DNA of 64,000 bases from Clostridium sp. chh4-2 (GTDB lineage: Bacteria > Bacillota > Clostridia > Lachnospirales > Lachnospiraceae): NCBI RefSeq assembly GCF_002899675.1, contig NZ_PKUU01000009.1, forward strand, positions 148,175 to 212,174. Reading direction: 5' to 3'. Positions within the stretch are counted from its first letter, which is position 1; each line of letters opens with the position of its first letter. Positions 45,231 to 54,183 of this stretch are shown here, in pieces. A program made the translations under genes and the position numbers. Below the pieces are notes generated by a model. That model had not been told where the DNA came from, did not search any database, and saw only the letters and a list, made by a program, of their open reading frames with translations.

Positions 45231-46271
45231 TCAAATTCCAAGAACTGTTTCAATGCGTCCGGAAGCCAGTGACCGCCGTGCTGCTTCAACTACCTGAAGC
45301 GGAACAAAGGCATCGCGCGCTGTTTTGCTGTTGCTGGTATGGTTCAGCAGATCATCCACGAAGGCTTTATGCTGCAGATATCCGAAAAACTGCGGTTCTA
45401 CGGGAGCAGCCTTCCATTCCACATCTTTGCGGGGATCGCCGTCCGCGTTCCATCCGTAATAAACGATATCGCTGCGGTGAGGATTATATAAGTAAACAGT
45501 GCCTTTGGTCCCGTAAATCTCCATTTCAAAGCGCTTGGTACATGCCACCTGAGTCCAGAAAATCTCATGGAATACCGTTGCGCCGTTGTCCAGGCGGTAA
45601 TTCAGTATCGAAGTATTCTCCACGCCGTTTAAATTAGCACTTTCGCCGCAGCCCCGGTTTTCCATTACATCTTCCGGAGACATGTGCAGGGCAAATACCT
45701 GTTTAATGTTGGCGCCGGAGATCGTGTGGATCAAATCCATGCCGTGACAGCCGATGTCCATCATGCAGCCGCCGTATCCCGGCGCGGAATCAAAGGGATT
45801 TTTGGTTGCATTGCGCATTCTGATATGCCTGACTTCTCCAATCAGCCCCTGTTCCACGATCTGACGTGCCGCGAGGGAACCGTCCATATAGGAATGCATA
45901 AATGACGGCGTCAGCTTTACTCCGCATTCTTCAACGGTGCGGATAATATCACGGCCTTCTTCAATGTTGTAGGCAAATGGTTTTTGGCTGAAAATATGTT
46001 TTCCGGCGCGCGCAGCCGCTTTGCAGAGTGTTGCGTGCATTTCGATCTTTGTAAACACGCACACAGCATCAATGGTTGGGTCAGCTAAGATGTCCCGGTA
46101 ATCCAGGGTATATTGTTCGAACCCAAAATCCTTTTTGGCATTTACCGCACGATCCTCAATCAGATCGCAGGCCCAAACGAGTTTTGCTCCATCTACCCGC
46201 GCCAATGCGGGCAGATGGTACTCGTTGGCGATTTTGCCGCATCCGATCACTCCTAAACGAATTTCTTTCAT
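45231..46271 (-). CDS. Gfo/Idh/MocA-family NAD(P)-dependent oxidoreductase
   Basis: The 346-residue protein has GVIGCGKIANEYHLPAL (NAD-binding), SQKPFAYN (variant of the EKP motif with Gln replacing Glu and Lys kept) and GGCMMDIGCHGMDL. It is a different subfamily from the other Gfo/Idh protein in the same operon. It probably acts on the same imported sugar or its keto derivative. Confidence 0.89.
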   Translation of the reverse strand: MKEIRLGVIGCGKIANEYHLPALARVDGAKLVWACDLIEDRAVNAKKDFGFEQYTLDYRDILADPTIDAVCVFTKIEMHATLCKAAARAGKHIFSQKPFAYNIEEGRDIIRTVEECGVKLTPSFMHSYMDGSLAARQIVEQGLIGEVRHIRMRNATKNPFDSAPGYGGCMMDIGCHGMDLIHTISGANIKQVFALHMSPEDVMENRGCGESANLNGVENTSILNYRLDNGATVFHEIFWTQVACTKRFEMEIYGTKGTVYLYNPHRSDIVYYGWNADGDPRKDVEWKAAPVEPQFFGYLQHKAFVDDLLNHTSNSKTARDAFVPLQVVEAARRSLASGRIETVLGI

Positions 46272-46310
46272 GTTTTGCTGCTCCTTTTTTATGTTATTTT
46301 CAGAAATATT

Positions 46311-47963
46311 TTAACGGTCCAATGCAGTCTGGTTGATGGCAACATATTCATCCACCGGCATTTTATCAAATTCAGCGATAAATGCATCCCACTCGCTCAT
46401 AGGCCGTTCGCCTGTAATGAATTTAACCGTATTTTCATTGGCATAATCCAGAATATCCTTTTTGTAGACATCCATCTTTTTGCTTTCTTCGGCCGTATAA
46501 TTTACGCGGAGGAAATTCTCCGGGCCCGGACTGATGTAATCACGCACAACATCATTAGCTTCTTTTGTAGCGGGCAGCTGCGCCGCGCTGGCGTCCACGT
46601 CGTCTGTAATACACTGAGGCAGTTTGCCGCCTGGGAAGAGCGCCCATTTGCCCAGCGCCTGATCCAGAGAAAGACCGTCAGGGTTATTCGTAATATCTTC
46701 CCTCAATACCTTTTTCCCGTCAATCACGTCGTAGCTTTCGCCCTCGATGCCGAAGCGCATCAAAGTGGTGCCTTCTTTGCTGTAGAAGTAATCCAGCCAG
46801 CGCATCGTTGCTTCCGGATACTTATTGGAAGAGGTGATAACTGCTGTTCCGGTGGACTGAAGATTGCCGATGTGGTAGGTGTAATAACGGTCGCCGAAGG
46901 GGCCTTCCAAAACCGGAGGCTGCACATAATTGTCTTTAACGCCGCCCAGCCACTGCGTGTTGCCCATTCGGTTAACAAAACCGATCTGGTCGGCATTGGC
47001 TTTTGCCGAAACCTGAGAATCATCCATTGCGTAGGATTCAGGATCGATAAGGCCTTCCGACCAAAGTTTATTCAGATATTCGACAAGAGCCTTAAATTTC
47101 TCCTCTGTCGGAATAAAATTAACTTTTTTATCCTTGTCCACTTCCAGCCATGTGAAGTCATAATCCACTACATTCAGCGTGCCGTTTACGCCAAGTCCGA
47201 AACTGCCGAGCAGATGTTCAAACATTCTGGTGGCATACTGTTTTGCCGGAACCGCATATGGAATCTCATCTTTAATGCCGTTTCCGTTAGGATCCTGATC
47301 GCGGAACGCTACCAGAGTATCGTACAATTCATCCGTTGTTGTGGGCATGGGCAGATTTAAATTGTCCAGCCAGGTCTTGTTGATCCACTGATGCATGATC
47401 AGGTTGCCCTCGGTGAAGTTGATCTGCGGCAAAGAGTAGATGTGGCCGTCCGGAAGCGTCGTTCCTTTAGCGATGGCAGGGTATTCTTCCAGCACCGCAT
47501 AAAAATTAGGGGCATAATCTTTATATTCATCTAATGCGATGATCTGCCCGTTGGTGGCATACTTCATTTCATCGGACGGACTTATCTGGGCACGCATAAT
47601 GATGTCCGGCAGCTGGTTGGAAGCGAATGCCAGGTTCAGTTTTTCTTTAAAACCTGCATCGGGGACACATTCCCATTCAATCTTTATATTGGTCAGTTCC
47701 TCCATGCGTTTGATGGCAGGATGCTCGTTCCAGTCGCCCACATTGATATTCTGAGCCACCATCCCCTTTAAAACAATGGGCTCATTGACAATGGGCATTC
47801 CGGTTTTATTGACATTGGAATCTCCGGCTGTCTCCTGGGATGCTGCAGACGAAGCTGCGCTGCCGGTGTTTTCGGTACTTTTTGCTGCCGGTCCGCCGCA
47901 TCCGCTGAGCATACCGGTACAGAGTGACGCTGCAAGAATCAAACTTATCGCTCTTTTTTTCAT
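46311..47963 (-). CDS. Large sugar-binding lipoprotein, LplA type
   Basis: The 550-residue solute-binding protein has a lipoprotein signal (CTGMLSGCGG, Cys near 22) and a Ser/Ala linker. It has the size and motifs of LplA-type proteins (RMEELTNIKIEWECVPD, then FASNQLPDIIM), which bind complex carbohydrates. It works with the LplB- and LplC-type permeases encoded just upstream. The likely ligand is a sulfated saccharide, judging from the sulfatase in the operon. Confidence 0.92.
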   Translation of the reverse strand: MKKRAISLILAASLCTGMLSGCGGPAAKSTENTGSAASSAASQETAGDSNVNKTGMPIVNEPIVLKGMVAQNINVGDWNEHPAIKRMEELTNIKIEWECVPDAGFKEKLNLAFASNQLPDIIMRAQISPSDEMKYATNGQIIALDEYKDYAPNFYAVLEEYPAIAKGTTLPDGHIYSLPQINFTEGNLIMHQWINKTWLDNLNLPMPTTTDELYDTLVAFRDQDPNGNGIKDEIPYAVPAKQYATRMFEHLLGSFGLGVNGTLNVVDYDFTWLEVDKDKKVNFIPTEEKFKALVEYLNKLWSEGLIDPESYAMDDSQVSAKANADQIGFVNRMGNTQWLGGVKDNYVQPPVLEGPFGDRYYTYHIGNLQSTGTAVITSSNKYPEATMRWLDYFYSKEGTTLMRFGIEGESYDVIDGKKVLREDITNNPDGLSLDQALGKWALFPGGKLPQCITDDVDASAAQLPATKEANDVVRDYISPGPENFLRVNYTAEESKKMDVYKKDILDYANENTVKFITGERPMSEWDAFIAEFDKMPVDEYVAINQTALDR

Positions 47964-48085
47964 TATAAAACCCCTCCTGATTTAATTTTTGTTTTCATTT
48001 TCGTTTATACCCCCTGATTGAATGCTCATTTTTTTCTCATCATAAGACCCCCTTATCGGTTTAATATACGGACCGATGTTCCCTT

Positions 48086-48979
48086 TTAACCTTTTACCGA
48101 ACCGATCATAACTCCCTTCACAAAGAACTTTTGCAGGAACGGATAAAGGATCAGCATTGGTACGCTGGAGACAACGACAACTGCATATTTCAAGCTTTCA
48201 GAAACCATCAATTTGTTGATATCCGTTTCCATTGCATCAACCATCTCACTGGTGGCGTTTGACAGGAGAATGTCACGCAGGATAAGCTGCAGCGGATATC
48301 TGTCGGATGATCCCACATAGATCAGGCCGTTAAAGTAGTTGTTCCAATAAGCTACTCCATAAAACAGAGTCAGTACGGCAATAATAGGCGTGGACAGCGG
48401 CAGCACTACCTTAAAGAATGCGCGGATATCGCCGCAGCCGTCTATCTCCGCCGCCTCGTACAGTTCCTCGGGAATCGAGGTCTGGATAAATGTTTTTGCC
48501 ACAATAATATTGTAAACAGTAACCATATTGACTAAAATGACCGCCCAAACAGAGTTGTACAGCCCCAGCTTTTGAACGATCAGATAAGTGGGAACCATTC
48601 CGCCGTTAAAAAACATGGTTATCATAAAATAAGTCATGAGAATCTTTTTGCCGTATAATTTCCTGCGCGCCAATGGATAAGCTGCGCTTATGGAAAGAGT
48701 GGTTGCGATCAGCGTGCCAAGGCAGGTGTAGAAAATCGTATTCCTATAGCCGGTCCAAATCTTTTTATTCATAAAAACCTGTTTATACGCTTCAAAATTA
48801 ATTCCTTTAGGAAGAAGCCATACGTTTCCCTGGAATACTTCCATCGGGTTACTGATGGATGCCGACAGGACAAAGACCAACGGATAAAGGGTGATAAACA
48901 CTGCAAATGCAACAATGGCTGCGACGACAGTGCCGAACACTTTGTCTGTGCGCGACTGTTTTATTTTCGTTTTCCGCAT
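48086..48979 (-). CDS. Carbohydrate ABC transporter permease, LplC type
   Basis: The 297-residue permease carries LSASISNPMEVFQGNVWLLPKGINFEAYKQVF, the typical LplC N-terminal region, the EAA loop ELYEAAEIDGCGDIRAFFKVVLPL, and ends KFFVKGVMIGSVKG. The ATG at 48979 follows GTGAGGT. It lies between the LplB and LplA genes of the operon. Confidence 0.92.
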   Translation of the reverse strand: MRKTKIKQSRTDKVFGTVVAAIVAFAVFITLYPLVFVLSASISNPMEVFQGNVWLLPKGINFEAYKQVFMNKKIWTGYRNTIFYTCLGTLIATTLSISAAYPLARRKLYGKKILMTYFMITMFFNGGMVPTYLIVQKLGLYNSVWAVILVNMVTVYNIIVAKTFIQTSIPEELYEAAEIDGCGDIRAFFKVVLPLSTPIIAVLTLFYGVAYWNNYFNGLIYVGSSDRYPLQLILRDILLSNATSEMVDAMETDINKLMVSESLKYAVVVVSSVPMLILYPFLQKFFVKGVMIGSVKG

Positions 48980-48998
48980 TTTTATAACCTCACTTTCC

Positions 48999-49970
48999 TC
49001 AGAATAAACTGGTCTCACTCAGTTTCTGTGAAATCTTATTCACAAGAAGCAGCATCACAACATTTATCACATTATTGAACAAACCGATGGCGGCTGCAAA
49101 CCCATAATCTGCGTTAAGAAGACCGCTCTGATATACAAAAGTCGCTATGACCTGAGATGTTTCGATATTCTGCTGATTCTGCATTAAAAAGATTTTTTCA
49201 AAGCCCATATTCATCAGTTTGCCTGCATTCATAATAAACATGATGGTTATTGTGGGCAGGATACAGGGCAGATTAATATGGAGAATCCGCTGCCACCTGG
49301 ATGCGCCGTCGACCTGAGCGGCTTCGTGAAGCTGTGAGTCAACTCCCGTAAGCGCCGCTATGTAGATGATTGCATTCCAGCCGGTGTTCTGCCATATGCC
49401 GGACCAGACATACATATGAGGAAACGTGCTTGAACTGGTTAAGAACGGTATTTTTTCCATCCCAAGATCCACGAGGATCTTGTTGATCAGACCATTGCTC
49501 TGGCTGAAAAAGAGATTAAGCACGCCCACCATAACTACAATCGAAATAAAATGAGGTGCGTAGGAAATCGTTTGAACCACTTTTTTTGTCTTTTCGCTGC
49601 TTATTTCGTTAAAGGCCAGGGCCAGAATAACGGGAATCGGGAACGAAACCAGCAGGCTGTACAGGCTAAGAAACAGGGTATTTCTTATCAGGCGGGTAAA
49701 ATAGTATGAATGAAAGAATCTGTCAAAATGCTGGAACCCAACCCACGGGCTTCCCGTAATTCCAAGAACCGGAGAGAAATCCTTAAATGCAATCTGTACG
49801 CCGTACATTGGAAAATAATTAAACACCAAAAAGTATATTACCGCAGGAAGCAGGAAAAGGTACAACCCTTTTGATCGATTGAGCTTCATCAAGATCCCAT
49901 GCCATCTCCCATTTTTGCCCTGTGGGCAAGTGGAGTTGAGAGGAGGTGCTTTTGTAACCGGTCTGTTCAT
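48999..49970 (-). CDS. Carbohydrate ABC transporter permease, LplB type
   Basis: The 323-residue permease shows YLFLLPAVIYFLVFNYFPMYGVQIAFKDFSP, a hallmark of LplB proteins, and the EAA loop QLHEAAQVDGASRWQRILHINLPCI. The ATG at 49970 has AAGGAG at good distance; a GTG nine bases earlier is too close to that site. It is the first gene of the eight-gene operon, preceded by a promoter candidate at 50020-50048. Confidence 0.92.
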   Translation of the reverse strand: MNRPVTKAPPLNSTCPQGKNGRWHGILMKLNRSKGLYLFLLPAVIYFLVFNYFPMYGVQIAFKDFSPVLGITGSPWVGFQHFDRFFHSYYFTRLIRNTLFLSLYSLLVSFPIPVILALAFNEISSEKTKKVVQTISYAPHFISIVVMVGVLNLFFSQSNGLINKILVDLGMEKIPFLTSSSTFPHMYVWSGIWQNTGWNAIIYIAALTGVDSQLHEAAQVDGASRWQRILHINLPCILPTITIMFIMNAGKLMNMGFEKIFLMQNQQNIETSQVIATFVYQSGLLNADYGFAAAIGLFNNVINVVMLLLVNKISQKLSETSLF

Positions 49971-50019
49971 TTTGTTCACTCCTTATAAAATATTTGGCTA
50001 AAACATGAATATATTGTAC

Positions 50020-50048
50020 ATACTACACTAAGGGTATTGCGGTTACAA
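50020..50048 (-). promoter_or_regulatory. Promoter candidate of the LplB operon
   Basis: On the minus strand TTGTAA (50043-50048) and TAGTAT (50020-50025) are 17 bases apart, about 50 bases upstream of the LplB start. An inverted repeat lies directly upstream of the -35. Confidence 0.6.
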
Positions 50049-50050
50049 CA

Positions 50051-50073
50051 TGCAATTCTTGCTTTATATTGCA
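50051..50073. promoter_or_regulatory. Inverted repeat TGCAAT/ATTGCA next to the LplB promoter
   Basis: TGCAAT (50051-50056) and ATTGCA (50068-50073) are separated by 11 bases and end three bases upstream of the minus-strand -35. The position suits an activator such as the divergent AraC-type regulator. Binding is inferred. Confidence 0.4.
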
Positions 50074-50140
50074 TAAATTTACTATTACGGCTGCTTTTTT
50101 TGATACTTTTTGTCTATAATTGTTTTTGGCGTGATTAGAA

Positions 50141-50208
50141 TCCGGGTAACCGTTCAGCCTTCCGATGCCTGTGCCGATTCCGGAAGGCTGAACGGTTATG
50201 AGTCCGGA
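50141..50208. repeat. Long hairpin inside the divergent intergenic region
   Basis: Perfect 17-base arms (50148-50164 AACCGTTCAGCCTTCCG, 50181-50197) are extended by an outer TCCGG/CCGGA stem. It lies between divergent genes and upstream of the AraC gene promoter, where a terminator is not expected. It belongs with the other long hairpins of this window in style, though not in sequence. Confidence 0.6.
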
Positions 50209-50280
50209 GAGCAGCCATTAAACAGACAGTCATATCGTTGTTAGAAATATACAAAAAATACGGCCGTACATCCCTGATAA

Positions 50281-50309
50281 TTGACATCCTATCCTAATAA
50301 TTGTATAAT
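50281..50309 (+). promoter_or_regulatory. Consensus sigma-A promoter of the AraC-type regulator gene
   Basis: TTGACA (50281-50286) and TATAAT (50304-50309) with a 17-base spacer form a perfect consensus promoter, 58 bases upstream of the start at 50368. The rest of the 397-base gap (49971-50367) holds the LplB promoter, the inverted repeat and the long hairpin listed separately. Confidence 0.85.
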
Positions 50310-50367
50310 ATTTGCTAGAAAGCGGTTTATTATGGCGTCTTCACATATCACTGATCAGGAGGTTTTT

Positions 50368-52644
50368 ATGCGAACAAAACATCTTCCACGTGCGTTTCAG
50401 CCAATTTTCCGCTTTTCAATTGCGCTTTTTTTCGCAATGGTTCTCATATTCGGCACATTGGATGCGCGGGCGATTTTGAAATCAAAAAAAGAGATGAAAC
50501 AGATGCAGGTTCTCACATTAGAGCAGTCCTGCCAAAATATAGAGTATTTTCTATATGGGGCCATGCGCTGTGATCTGATCTTTCAGAATAACTCCAAGCT
50601 CGGCGCCTATAATATATCTAAAAACCGTACATATCCGCACAACATCATCCGGGAATTGAATCTCTTCAAATCATATATCAGCAGCTTAAAAAGTATTGGT
50701 TTTGTTTACACTTTCTCTCTTTATGAAGAAATCAACCATATCGTATATACGGATGCCGGCGTATACAGCGGTGACCGCTATCTTTCATTACAATGCGAAA
50801 GCAGCCTTCCTTACGAGACATTGCTCACCAGCCTTCAAGGTATCGATGGGCCCTGTTTTCTGACCGATGATATTGTCTCGCCTAAATATCTTTTGTACGC
50901 TATGCCCATTTTTCCGGAAGACCTTTCATCCCCGGGATACATTCTTTTCCTTTTAAACCGGAATGAATTTATTAAGCCCTTCTCTGATCTTGTTGCAAAA
51001 TACGGCGGGGATATCTATTTTTTTGACCCTTTCGGTGATCTGTTTCTCTATTCCGGAACCTCGTTTCCTACCTTCGATGAGGCGAAGCAGGGGGTGAAGG
51101 ATGGTTTTGGCTATGCGGATTCAAATCAGGACGAGCATTTTGAATACACCAGCGATTTGTATTCTTTTACTGTCTTCCAATCCATTCCCCAAAGCACTTT
51201 TTATAATTCCCTGAACGCTTCCATCTACCTTCTTCTCGGTATTTGTGCGTCTTCTCTCATATTCGGCATTGCCATATTGAGGATCGTTACAAGACACAGC
51301 GCCAAACCGCTGCATACACTTGTGGAAGACCTCCGCATTCAGGACCGTTTGCCTGAAGACGATGATTCCTCCGGCAATGAATTTGACCAGATCGCTTCCT
51401 CTTTTCAGAATCTGCTTTCACAGCAAAAAGTGCTGTCCCAAACTGTAGTGGCCCACGCGCAGATGGAAGAGGAGCAGTATATTTTATTTCTGATGGGGCT
51501 TTCCGGAGCCACAAGCTTTTCCGATGCGCTGTTAGAAAAATACGACCGCCTGTTTTCCGATTCCGCCCACAAATCCTGCGTATGCATCTTTCGCTTTGAT
51601 AATGCGCAGACCCTTCCTTCCGATGAACTTTCCTGCCTTCAGTCCCAGTTGCATGAAAGTTTTGCATCAGAATGCCAAGCGGACGGATATGGCATAATGG
51701 CAAGACTGCCGGGATCTCTTGCCAATGCGGCCTTGTGTTTTCTTCCAAGCGATGCTGACGAATACGATTTTATATGTAAGGTACGGGACAATCTGCAGCA
51801 TAAATTCCAGCTCAGGATTTCATGCAGCATAAGCGGTATCGTCAAGAGAAAAGAATTTCTGCCCCATGCATACAGAAATGCGATAAAATCTTTCCGGTAT
51901 TATATTTTTCGCCCCAACTGCTGTATCCGGGAAAGCGATATTGCTCAGTTAGATATGAGCAACCGTTCCAGCAGTTCACAAATCAGCATCAGCGCAATCA
52001 TACAGGCGATCAATTGCTGCAATCACACCGACATAGCCAATCAATGCGCAAATTTCTTTTCTGAAGTTGTCAAACGGTCTTCTCTCGCCGATTATAAGAT
52101 CGCTTACTTTGACCTGATGGCCCAGCTTTCAAAAACGATTCAGAAATGTCCTGCTTCTGAACGTGAAGTGCTGTTCTATCAGTTGGAAACTCTGTATGAA
52201 AACTTTTACGTGCCCCCTGCTTATCTGGAGAAAAAAGTTTACGATCTGTGCTGTATGATCGCAAATACAATCTACCAAACGCAGAATACCAGATTAAACA
52301 ACAGCCTTGAAACAGCAATTCTTAATTATATTGACCAGCACTATACTTCTCCTGATTTAACACTGGATGTAATTGCACAGGATCTGTCCTTTTCTCCATC
52401 CTATCTGACCCGTTATTTCAAGGAAAAGCAGGGCGTATCTTTGATGCAGTTCATCGACCAGAAAAGGTTTTCGAGAAGCAAGCAGCTTTTGGCGGACACA
52501 GAACTTTCTATCAAAGAAATTCGTGAACAGTGCGGATATACGGACGCTGCAAACTTTTCACGAAAGTTCAGGCAGCATGAGGGAATCACCCCGAAACAAT
52601 ATCGTACTCTTCATTCGCGGGTGAGGGATGACGGGGATGCATAA
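50368..52644 (+). CDS. Membrane-bound AraC-family regulator with extracellular sensor domain
   Basis: This 758-residue one-component sensor has a transmembrane segment near 15-35, an extracellular region (about 40-285), a second transmembrane segment (about 290-315), a cytoplasmic linker domain (about 330-640) and a C-terminal AraC helix-turn-helix pair (about 660-750; IAQDLSFSPSYLTRYFKEK and IREQCGYTDAANFSRKFRQHEG). It is a type often paired with LplABC operons in Firmicutes, presumably sensing sugar outside. AGGAGG lies five bases before the ATG at 50368. It faces the LplB operon and likely controls it. Confidence 0.88.
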   Translation: MRTKHLPRAFQPIFRFSIALFFAMVLIFGTLDARAILKSKKEMKQMQVLTLEQSCQNIEYFLYGAMRCDLIFQNNSKLGAYNISKNRTYPHNIIRELNLFKSYISSLKSIGFVYTFSLYEEINHIVYTDAGVYSGDRYLSLQCESSLPYETLLTSLQGIDGPCFLTDDIVSPKYLLYAMPIFPEDLSSPGYILFLLNRNEFIKPFSDLVAKYGGDIYFFDPFGDLFLYSGTSFPTFDEAKQGVKDGFGYADSNQDEHFEYTSDLYSFTVFQSIPQSTFYNSLNASIYLLLGICASSLIFGIAILRIVTRHSAKPLHTLVEDLRIQDRLPEDDDSSGNEFDQIASSFQNLLSQQKVLSQTVVAHAQMEEEQYILFLMGLSGATSFSDALLEKYDRLFSDSAHKSCVCIFRFDNAQTLPSDELSCLQSQLHESFASECQADGYGIMARLPGSLANAALCFLPSDADEYDFICKVRDNLQHKFQLRISCSISGIVKRKEFLPHAYRNAIKSFRYYIFRPNCCIRESDIAQLDMSNRSSSSQISISAIIQAINCCNHTDIANQCANFFSEVVKRSSLADYKIAYFDLMAQLSKTIQKCPASEREVLFYQLETLYENFYVPPAYLEKKVYDLCCMIANTIYQTQNTRLNNSLETAILNYIDQHYTSPDLTLDVIAQDLSFSPSYLTRYFKEKQGVSLMQFIDQKRFSRSKQLLADTELSIKEIREQCGYTDAANFSRKFRQHEGITPKQYRTLHSRVRDDGDA

Positions 52645-52784
52645 CCATGTTGACGGAGGATAAGCACCCCATAAGGTTCAACTTTAAGAACATTAAGGCG
52701 TTCCCATTAAAAATATAAGATGCTTCTGCATAAAATTCTCCGGCTTGTAATATGATGTAAAAAACATCCTCAGGAGATTCAGTT

Positions 52785-53060
52785 TTGAAGGAGTATATCG
52801 AAGAACGTGCGGTAGCTATCGCCAACTACATCATAGACCATAATGCCACGGTAAGGCAGACGGCGAAGAAATTTGGGATAAGCAAATCAACGGTACATAA
52901 AGATGTCACCGACCGTCTGGAGAACATCAATCCATCTCTGGCGGCCAAGGCCCGGATCATTCTGGACATCAATAAATCTGAGCGTCATATCAGAGGCGGT
53001 CTGGCAACCAAAGAGAAATACCAGCACAGACTGCAGATGTGCAGCAAAAAAGAAGATTAG
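52785..53060 (+). CDS. spoIIID: Sporulation transcription regulator SpoIIID
   Basis: The 91-residue protein matches SpoIIID in length and nearly throughout: YIEERAVAIANYIIDHNATV, then RQTAKKFGISKSTVHKDVTD. It binds DNA as a monomer by helix-turn-helix plus a basic C-terminal region and adjusts sigma-E and sigma-K regulons in the mother cell. The start is the TTG at 52785, with CAGGAGA eight bases upstream. Its presence shows that the organism is, or descends from, an endospore former. Confidence 0.95.
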   Translation: MKEYIEERAVAIANYIIDHNATVRQTAKKFGISKSTVHKDVTDRLENINPSLAAKARIILDINKSERHIRGGLATKEKYQHRLQMCSKKED

Positions 53061-53133
53061 CAACAAATAATTGTAATACTATCCGCCTTCCAATCATAGA
53101 ATGATAATAATCAATCTGTGGAGGGGGTTCTTT

Positions 53134-53565
53134 ATGAAGAAAACGTTGAGCATGAAGGCGGTAATTTTAGTGAGTATGATACTATGGGTATTGATGGCGC
53201 GTTTTTTAGGCGGGTGCAGTGCCAGTAAAGATGACGGCGGCAAGGTAAGGGATCTGGAATTTACCGTAGTGAGCGAAACAGAGATTCCTGAAGAGCTTCA
53301 GAAGATTATTACCGAGAAAATGGCTCAGAGCTTTAAACTTACTTACAGTGACGACCAGAATCTGTACATAGTGGTAGGCTACGGACAGCAGCCCACAGGC
53401 GGCTACAGCATCGCAGTCAAGGAGCTGTATCTGACCGACAATTCCATCGTCATCGATACGGAACTGACCGGACCGGGCAACGGGGAAAACACGGGAACCG
53501 AACCGTCATATCCCTATATCGTCGTAAAGACAGAATTCCTGGAAAATCCGGTGATTTTCCAATAG
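53134..53565 (+). CDS. PrcB-like lipoprotein
   Basis: This 143-residue exported protein has a lipobox-like FLGGCS (Cys near 28) and a C-terminal domain with QQPTGGYSIAVKELYLTDN, the PrcB_C signature. In Treponema denticola, PrcB is part of the dentilisin protease complex. In clostridia the domain is common in small lipoproteins of unknown role. GGAGGGGG precedes the ATG at 53134. It may be sporulation-linked, given spoIIID 73 bases upstream. Confidence 0.75.
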   Translation: MKKTLSMKAVILVSMILWVLMARFLGGCSASKDDGGKVRDLEFTVVSETEIPEELQKIITEKMAQSFKLTYSDDQNLYIVVGYGQQPTGGYSIAVKELYLTDNSIVIDTELTGPGNGENTGTEPSYPYIVVKTEFLENPVIFQ

Positions 53566-53596
53566 CTAAATGTGAAAATGTGAAAAAACGGGAAAG

Positions 53597-53656
53597 AATC
53601 CCTTCAAAGCAGACAGCTTAGATGAAAAGAGCTTCTGCTTTGGAGGGATTTTTTTG
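53597..53656 (+). terminator. Intrinsic terminator after the PrcB-like gene
   Basis: A 17-base stem (AATCCCTTCAAAGCAGA at 53597-53613 with its complement at 53634-53650, one wobble pair) is followed by a T7 run. It closes the spoIIID/PrcB region before the PTS promoter. Confidence 0.85.
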
Positions 53657-53709
53657 TGCGGAAAATACTTACAGCCTGTACGGTGATCATCTCATATTAT
53701 AATAAAAAG

Positions 53710-53771
53710 TGAACAAATGTTCAATTTTATTGGATGCATATATTGAAAAAACGTAACATTTAAAATAGAAT
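53710..53771 (+). promoter_or_regulatory. PTS operon promoter with paired SorC-type operators
   Basis: Palindrome TGAACAAATGTTCA occupies 53710-53723. The -35 TTGAAA lies at 53743-53748, overlapped by a second, poorer site (TGAAAAAACGTAACA). The -10 TAGAAT is at 53766-53771 (17-base spacer). The same palindrome, second site and promoter spacing recur at 60035-60096. The distance from palindrome start to -35 is 33 bases in both. Control by the SorC-family protein encoded at 59031-59987 is inferred. Confidence 0.75.
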
Positions 53772-53842
53772 GAAATCAGAGATAAAAACCGGTGTATCCA
53801 AAAATTTTATTAGCTGCTGCAGCAGCGGAACGAGAGGGAAAT

Positions 53843-54154
53843 ATGGCAGAAGGTAAATTGATCTTATGTGTATGCGGTGCAGGAATTAACACGTCGTTGA
53901 ATGCAAAAAACAAGATATCGGAGTATCTGGCGTCTAAAGGGCGCAGTGATGTGCAGGTGATTCATGCGATGATTGGAGATATCGGCCCTTATAAAGGCAG
54001 ATCCAATATGGTCATTGTCTGGATGACACAGATGGATGAATCCTATGGAGCGCCTGGATTTAAGGGTCTGCCTTTTATGATTGGTTCGAAAAAGGCCAAA
54101 GAGGAGCTGGCAGGAAAGATTGTGGAAAAATTGGATGAAATCAGCGTGAGTTAA
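53843..54154 (+). CDS. PTS sugar-specific IIB component, galactitol type
   Basis: This 103-residue protein has the IIB P-loop LCVCGAGINTS, with Cys11 as phospho-acceptor. It passes phosphate from IIA to the incoming sugar at IIC. The ATG at 53843 follows GAGAGGGA. It is the first gene of the operon. A second IIB-like gene comes later in the same operon. Confidence 0.85.
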   Translation: MAEGKLILCVCGAGINTSLNAKNKISEYLASKGRSDVQVIHAMIGDIGPYKGRSNMVIVWMTQMDESYGAPGFKGLPFMIGSKKAKEELAGKIVEKLDEISVS

Positions 54155-54183
54155 GGAAACGGCTGTTGTCGTGAAAGGAGAAT

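Noticed and set aside
46275..47360. 361-codon open frame on the plus strand
   Set aside because: It is antisense to the LplA-type binding protein, with low-complexity Phe/Ile/Arg/His composition typical of shadow frames.
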